From Chenopodium formosanum (lineage: Eukaryota > Streptophyta > Magnoliopsida > Caryophyllales > Amaranthaceae): a stretch of 64,000 nt of DNA. A model generated the notes under the pieces. It did not search any database. It was given only the letters and a program-made list of their open reading frames with translations, and was not told the DNA's origin. Where the stretch lies: NCBI GenBank assembly GCA_024500155.1, contig CM044862.1, positions 21,611,501-21,675,500 of the forward strand. The letters run 5' to 3'. Position numbers and translations under genes: made by a program. Positions 58,076-64,000 of this stretch are shown here, piece by piece; within the stretch, counting starts at the first letter, position 1; the number at the start of each line of letters is the position of its first letter.

Positions 58076-58699
58076 ATAACCCTCAGTTTTTCTCTGTAGT
58101 GATCTATCTAGCCAGGAAAATTGTAGATTTGTCGATTGCTGTCGTACTTAACACGTAGCTTGTAAAATTGATGGTAGTGGCAAATGTAGATGAATTTTCT
58201 AGAACTTGTGTGGTTACTTGTAAACTTTTATAGCCCCCAATGTTTTCATTGTGTGTTTTATGAACATCGTGTCTCACGCTATGCCGCTCTCAGTTTGTGG
58301 ATGTATGTATACTATGTTGTGTAGAGATTTTGCGAATGTACCGTTTGTAAATAATAATGTATGTGTATCCCTTGTATTTCGTATATGTATTGTATCATTG
58401 TATGTATCTCATATGTATGTATTTCAGTTGTATTACAGTATGTATTTCAGTAGTATCTTTTGGTAATGACCGGTCTGATTTGTTGAGATGTTCGTACTCA
58501 GTTTTGCTGTTTGAAACCTGCTTAACATGTTGGAACTCAAAAAGGCATATGACATGTGAATATTTATATTAGTGTCTTCACCTATTTCTTACAACCATTT
58601 TGAAAAATAAAACGATTAAAGGTCGCAAATCAACAAAGCGTAATAATTTTAACGTTCAAGAGGTAAATAAGTTTAAGAGTAAAGTATAAACAAAGACGA

Positions 58700-59215
58700 A
58701 TTGATTCATTTCTATACCGAGCTCAGTTCAGATGTAGAAACTAAGTTCGGAAGTCAGAAAAGACAAACTAATTTGGTTCGGTATGGTACCTAACTGAGTA
58801 TGGATAAGAGAATTGTGTTTGAATTTGAAAAAGATAAATGAATTTAATTTATTCGGTTCCAAATTGAGTATGGACGAAAGGACAAAGAAATAAATTTACT
58901 TCTGTTCCGAACTGAGTATGGACGGGAGAACTAAGTTCAGAATTCAAAAAGGACAAAGAAATAAATTTACTTATGTTCCGAACTGAGTATATATGGACGG
59001 AAGAACTAAGTTCAGAATTAAAAAAGGACAAAGAAATAAATTTACTTCTATTCCGAACTGAGTATGGACGGAAGAACTAAGTTTAGAATTCAAAAAGGAC
59101 AAAGAAATAAATTACTTCTGTTCCTAACTGAGTATGGTCGGAAGAACTGAGTTCAGAATTCAAAAAGGACAAAGAATTTTTTTCGTTTCTGAGCTGAGTT
59201 TGGATGACAAACTGA
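58700..59215 (-). repeat. Tandem repeats in the 3' region of element G
   Basis: About six units of roughly 72 bp. Each has GAACTGAGTATGGACGGAAG, then AACTAAGTTCAGAATTCAAA and AAGGACAAAGAAATAAATTT. It lies between gag and the 3' LTR, the same place as the repeats of element C. Confidence 0.88.
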
Positions 59216-59401
59216 GTTCAAAAGTTAGAAATGCAACCAAAATAAAGAGGAACATCTAAAGCCCCCAATGACGGGATGAGAATCTAGAGTACATAAGAAT
59301 AACCAAGCTAAACATGCATTGAAAGAAAGTAAGGAAAAAGTAGGTAAAATGTTACTTGAAACGAGTAATGCTTGCAATTCTCCGAATGTCATTAGACCAA
59401 C

Positions 59402-60397
59402 TCAGTTTGTAACAATCCGTCCATATTGGTCCTCCTCAAATCGCACTTGGGCCATAGCTTTAGCTTGCACATCTTCAAATGTTGCACAAGGGTACTTGGT
59501 TAGTTCCTTGTAGAGCCCATGTTCTTAAAAAAGGCCTTGACAGAATGCTTCAATTGCAGTGGGGATGTCACACTTGCAGATCTTTACTTTCTCATTGTTA
59601 AAGCGATTCAAATAATTCTGGAGTGTTTCATCACTTCGTTGTCTAATGTGGTATAGATCGCTTGATTGTTTCTTGAGCGGGCGACTAGTTGCAAATTCTA
59701 CTTTGAACATGTTGATCATTTCTGCAAAGGATCTAATAGAATAATTAGGTAAGTTAATAAACCAAGTAAGGGCCAAACTTGATAAAGTGGGTCCAAAGCT
59801 TTTGCACATGATCGCCTCTCGAATATTTTGTGGTACAAAGCTAGTCATCATCATTTGTTTGTAGAGTGCAACATGTTCATCGGGAATTCCGGTACCATTG
59901 TATGTTGGCATGTTTGGAATGACAAACCGCTTTGGAATTTCCACTAGCTCAATGGATTCAACAAACGGTGAGTCGGCATAACTATTGTCGGCTTCTTCCT
60001 TGATTGGTCGAGGAACACCAGGGATCTTGTTGATCTTTTCTTCTACTCGCTTGACATGAAAAATTACTATCTTTTTCAAAACTGACTCCTCCCTACTCAG
60101 AACGGACTATGACTACCTAACTTTTTGATGAAACAAAGCGCGAGGCGGGGTACGATCTCGAGATCTAAAAATTTCTTCGTTTTCATGTCTTGAATTGACA
60201 TTTGCTGATACCATTGAGTGAACTTGATTCCTCAAGGATTCGTTCTCAAGAGTTAGTTAGGCTAGTTTGGCTTTTGTTTGGACTTTTCCTTCGAACAATG
60301 TTTCTATTTGGATTTTCTGTGAGTCTAGGGTTATCCTCAAGGAATTCATTTCCTCATGGATATCTGCCATGGTAATCCATCCTTGGTTTCCAGACAT
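59402..60397 (-). pseudogene. Element G gag, degenerate
   Basis: The minus-strand frame starts MSGNQGWITMADIHEEMNSL at 60,397 with a coiled-coil N-terminus. It meets stops near 60,258 and 60,105-60,115, then runs open at 59,525-60,079. That part holds the gag core: NMPTYNGTGIPDEHVALYKQ, LALTWFINLPNYSIRSFAEM and ETLQNYLNRFNNE, a Retrotrans_gag pattern of the Tat type. After another stop the frame goes on to 59,402 (FEDVQAKAMAQVRFEED). No zinc knuckle or protease follows. Confidence 0.82.
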
Positions 60398-60449
60398 GGC
60401 TTGGATTTAGGTTTTGTGTTTAAAGGTTTTTGCAAATTTTTGACTACAA

Positions 60450-60467
60450 GCCCCACGGTGGGCACCA
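60450..60467 (-). other. Element G primer binding site, tRNA-Lys type
   Basis: The minus strand reads TGGTGCCCACCGTGGGGC, one mismatch from the complement of the 3' end of plant tRNA-Lys. It lies 3 nt inside the LTR. Confidence 0.8.
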
Positions 60468-60470
60468 ATT

Positions 60471-61574
60471 TGTTTAGGACAAATCTTAGAAAGGGATTTC
60501 TAGGAATTTGTTAAAGGTTTTATGGGGTTTTAGTAATAAAATATTCCAAAAGAAAATAAACACAACCTACAAATGAATAAGTTAAGAGCAATAAATAGAA
60601 TCATAATAATAATTATAAATTGAAGAACAAGGATCAAGATAAGATAGGCATTTCTGAGCAAGGACGAACTGATGTCAGTAAGGACAACATAAATCAGAGA
60701 TTTTAGTATAAAAGTGTAGTAAATTGTACTTCCTCCGTTTCTATTTAGTTGACGTGTTTGATTTAGGCACATATATTAAGGAGAGGAGAGAGAGTGATAG
60801 AAAATGAAAAAGCAAGTGGGGTAGCTTGTAAATGCAAGGTAAAAAATTTACCCAAAAAGGAAACGTGTCAACTAAAAAGAAACTTTCTAAAAAGGAATAC
60901 GTGTCAACTAAAAAGAAACGGAGGTAGTATTAGACAATGTTTGAATATGTGAATGAATTCTATTACCGAGCATCCTATTTATAATGATTTATAAGTCTAA
61001 TAAAGGTAAATATTGAAGGATCCTTGCTATTATGATAATGTTGACAATATTGATTGACATCTTCATATCTTAGGAAATGTTGACTTGGTGATTGATATTT
61101 CCTTGATTCTCTCCTTCAATCATGGGACTTGTTTTTGCTTGTTGCCCAAGCATTCATTACATGTCTTCAAATAGTCCGAGCTTTGAAGGGAAGTTGCCTT
61201 TCTTAGAAAGGCTCGGTAAGGCGGTTGACTTACTCAGAAAGGTGCACTTCAGTCTGTACTGTCCGTACTCAGTTGGGACCACTGCGCGGATAATAATCTG
61301 CTAATCAAGTTATACATTTCCTGTTTTAGCTTCGTTTGATTGATTCCATAGTCTTCATAAGATCTTTAATTGATTGTTGACTCCTTGATTGACCCAATCA
61401 ACAATCAAGTCCTTGATTAATGAGCTATAATTTATTGAATATTCTTTGATATCTTTGACCATGCATCTTTCCAGTTTCAGCTTGTTTCCTTATTATGTGT
61501 GAGTGAAGTCAATTATTGTATTCTTTGATTGATCTTTTCCTATTTTGTAGTTTGCTAAGAATTCTCTCCAAACA
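60471..61574 (-). repeat. Element G 5' LTR with inserted MITE
   Basis: Same as 57,179-58,075 except for the insertion at 60,729-60,927 and scattered changes. Confidence 0.88.
60729..60927. mobile_element. Stowaway-like MITE (199 bp) in the element G 5' LTR
   Basis: Inverted ends CTTCCTCCGTTTCT/AGAAACGGAGGTAG with TA on each side (60,727 and 60,928). The other LTR has the empty site, AAATTGTAATAGACAATG, with a single TA, proving the insertion and its boundaries. Confidence 0.92.
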
Positions 61575-63129
61575 ACCTGCTTAATCTATGTTGGTTAATT
61601 ATTAATGCACAATCAAATCTAACATTGGTGATCACTTGATAAAGTCACATTAAACCTAAATCAAATTTTTAATCTTATTTGGCGTGATTTCAAGTGAAAA
61701 TTTCTTTTAAACCTGCAAAAAGGGGGCGTGATCAAGCAATAACGACAAATCATGAATAATAAAAAAAAACATATGATCAATACAACAATCATCATCATAA
61801 AGACATCATCAAAACATCGTTAATAGTAAGACCCTAGGCATGATACTAAACAGATTAATAAAAAATCTTAGCATGTTACTGATAATCAAATCAAAGCATT
61901 ATCCTAAACATGATACTAAAAATCATAATCAATATTCTAAACATGATACTAGAAATCATTAAAACATCCTAAGCATGATACTAGGAATTAAAATAATATT
62001 TTAAACTTTATGTCTACTCTAAAATCAAAGAATAATAATAAGGGTCATTGAATTACTCACTCCAAAATCAACCTTCTTGCCATGAAAACAATACACATGT
62101 TAGTAAACTTCTAGAAAGTTAAGGATGTGTTTAGGCTAAGGCTAAGAACATTGGAATTACAAATTCCGGGTTATGATGGGATTTTGAGGCTAATTATTAT
62201 CGATGTTTGTTGGTGATCTGAAACGGGGAAAAGACCTTTATTTATAGGGAAAAGGAGAGTCAAAGTGATCAGAAAATATCAGAATTCGAATCTAAATAGT
62301 GTTGTTGTTGACTTTGGGCGACAGACATATCGCGGCGCGCCAGACTTCCAATGTCCATCGCGACATAATGGAGCTGACATGTGATGTTGGTTGTGTCATT
62401 TTGCGATGATATTTGAAGATAAAATTGTTTTGTGGAGTTTGATTTCTAATAGAATTAGATTTGTGAAATTATGCGGACATCTTTTAATTTGAACGGGACA
62501 AGGACTATCATATGAGAAGTTTTATTCGGTTTCGAATTCTTTTGATCTTTATCTTTCCGGAAAGGATAGATTAGAACATTCTAGAGGATTCTAGAAGCTC
62601 GTAAAAAACCCTAATTAATTTAGGATTGGGAATAAGATATTTGGACCCTCACATGATCATTGGGTCGTAAGTAAGGTGGACCTAGGCTCGGTTTAGTATT
62701 TTGGCCATAACTTTTTTTATTAAGTCGGATTTGGGCTTATAATATTTCGTTGGAAATCTCTTTTCAAACTGCATCCAACTAAGCACTAATTGAACTGGGA
62801 TAATGAACCAAAATAATATGTTTTGGATGTTTTTATGTGTTGGACACATAATGGGTGATTTTAAGGACAAGAAATGAATGATTTTGGGTTTAAGATATAA
62901 AATAAATGTTTTTGAATTAAAACATTTTAGGAAAGGTTAAGAATATGGTCAAGGCTTAAGGAAACTTCATGAGACTCTTCAACTTTTCACCCGAACTCTT
63001 CAATCTAAGATGTGAAAGGTATTCATCATTGAGTTTGGTTTTTGGGCAGACATAATTAGGTGTATACAAGTAGTATGCTTTAATTTTGGTAATTAGACAA
63101 TCTTTAACTAGTTTTGATTTAGAAAAGTA

Positions 63130-63490
63130 CTCCCTCCGTCTCATAATACAATGTCTCTTTTCCTTTTTGGGTAAACACAAATATAATGCCTATTTCTATT
63201 TAAAGGTTATACTTTTTGACATTATTACCATGTTTTTGATAAGGTGTCACCTTTTTTCTATGTACTTTTATCATCATTTCCAACACATTCTTTCTCTCTT
63301 TTTCTTTTGGTGAAGGGCACTTTCCCTCTCTCTATCTCTTCAATTATTTCCAATCACTTTTTCTTTCTCTCTATGTCTCGCTAACCCCACATGCACTTAT
63401 GTACTTCTAATCATTAGTTTAAGGAATTTGCAACTCTCTTTATTCCCGCGTAAAAACCCAACGAAACATTGTATTCTAAGACGGATGGAG
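63130..63490. mobile_element. Stowaway-like MITE (361 bp)
   Basis: Inverted ends CTCCCTCCGTCTCATAATAC and GTATTCTAAGACGGATGGAG, flanked by TA at 63,128 and 63,491. No coding capacity. Confidence 0.85.
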
Positions 63491-63596
63491 TATATATATT
63501 TCAATTTATATTTAATTAGAAAAGAAAAAATTGTAAAAATTACAATTTTGCTGTATTCTCTTTTAATAATCCCAAATTTGGAATAATCCGCACTTT

Positions 63597-64000
63597 AGGG
63601 CCTGTTTACTTTCTTCAATCCCAATTACCGGTGACCGATATAATGCGATTCTTTTTTAAAAGTGACACATGTCACAACTCACAAGTTAATTGGTTAAAAA
63701 AAATTTAAAATCAAAAAGAAAAACTAAAAACCACCAAAATAAATAAAACAAGCCAAAACCCTTGACGTCGAGATGCTAACCAGCCCCCTCTTGACGTTGG
63801 CTGCCGACCCAACTGCGCTAGTTTCCCCGTCCCTTTGCTAGACAGTCGTCCACCTTTTCCCCTCTTTCTACCGGCCAATTTCCCCTAACCACGAAACCCT
63901 TTTTAATTTTCTCTCTCCTCTCAAATGCCCTACCAGCCACGAAATTCTACCACCTTTATGCCGACGCCTGCTGTTATTTCCCTTCCCCTACGCCGCTTAT
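63597..64000. mobile_element. Possible left end of another Harbinger-type element, cut by the window edge
   Basis: TTTAGGGCCTGTTTACTTTC has the TTA plus GGGCCTGTTT start seen at 35,129. The right end lies outside the window. The pyrimidine-rich tail from 63,780 shows no clear frame. Confidence 0.35.

Larger units (their letters stand above)
57179..61574 (-). mobile_element. Element G: gag-only Ty3 LTR element with tRNA-Lys primer site (4.4 kb)
   Basis: LTRs 57,179-58,075 and 60,471-61,574 begin TGTTTAGGA and end CAAACA or CAACA. They are very similar, the right one being 201 bp longer through a MITE. Flanks ACATG and ACCTG are a one-mismatch duplication inside the H sequence. Internal DNA holds a broken gag and a tandem-repeat stretch, with no pol. 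Confidence 0.85.
56868..63068 (-). mobile_element. Element H: solo Tat/Ogre-family LTR, split by element G
   Basis: Outer parts 56,868-57,178 and 61,575-63,068 align in order with the B and C LTRs: the left from TGTAAGGAATT through CGTCAACAAGTTTTAGG and TTGTAAACCGTTCACG, the right from ACCTGCTTAATCTATGTTGG to TGTATACA. No internal region is attached. Flanks GGTAG (56,863-56,867) and AGTAG (63,069-63,073) look like a once identical duplication. Without G it is about 1.8 kb. TATA box at 62,239-62,247; GC patch CGCGGCGCGCC at 62,333. Confidence 0.78.

Overview
This window is plant nuclear DNA, most likely from a eudicot. It is AT-rich, has one intron-bearing R2R3-MYB gene, and is otherwise dominated by plant transposon families: Ty3 Tat/Ogre-type and Copia LTR elements, Stowaway, Tourist/Harbinger and MULE-like elements, Helitron ends and SINEs. 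The style of the short elements would fit Caryophyllales, but nothing in the window proves a species.

Bases 1 to about 32,963 are one nest of retrotransposons, all transcribed from the minus strand. The oldest layer (D) is a Tat/Ogre-type element. Its 5' LTR is at 31,262-32,963, its tRNA-Arg primer site at 31,232, and its leader and gag run leftwards and off the left edge. Its gag is cut at 1,356/17,805 by a Copia element (A, 1,357-17,804). The 5' LTR of A is in turn cut by a gag-only Tat/Ogre element (B, 10,621-17,394). The D leader also took a MULE-like element with a GC-rich cargo (18,867-19,773) and a young gag-only Tat/Ogre element (C, 20,274-30,447) flanked by a 5-bp duplication GGTAG.

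Bases 33,000-45,400 are lower-copy DNA holding the only convincing host gene, a three-exon R2R3-MYB transcription factor (minus strand, 40,087-41,926), with a TATA box at 42,067. Around it lie many small DNA transposons, including a foldback element about 50 bp beyond the stop codon, and several microsatellites.

Bases 45,400-64,000 return to repeats: a Copia element with gag and protease only (F, 45,443-48,450, duplication CTTCT), decayed LTR pieces, MITEs, a SINE, a poly(A) retroposon stub, and a solo Tat/Ogre LTR (H, 56,868-63,068). H was invaded by a second gag-only Ty3 element (G, 57,179-61,574), whose right LTR carries a Stowaway MITE that is absent from its left LTR.

Apart from the MYB gene, every coding stretch I recognise is transposon gag or pol, mostly broken. 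The most interesting features are the GC-rich short-palindrome clusters that recur upstream of the LTR TATA boxes and, in four families, again in the leader; the gag-only elements with tandem repeats in their 3' regions; the possible gene-fragment-carrying MULE; and a set of hairpin-ended elements filled with GTAAC motifs. No CRISPR array, rRNA, functional tRNA gene or bacterial-type operon was seen.
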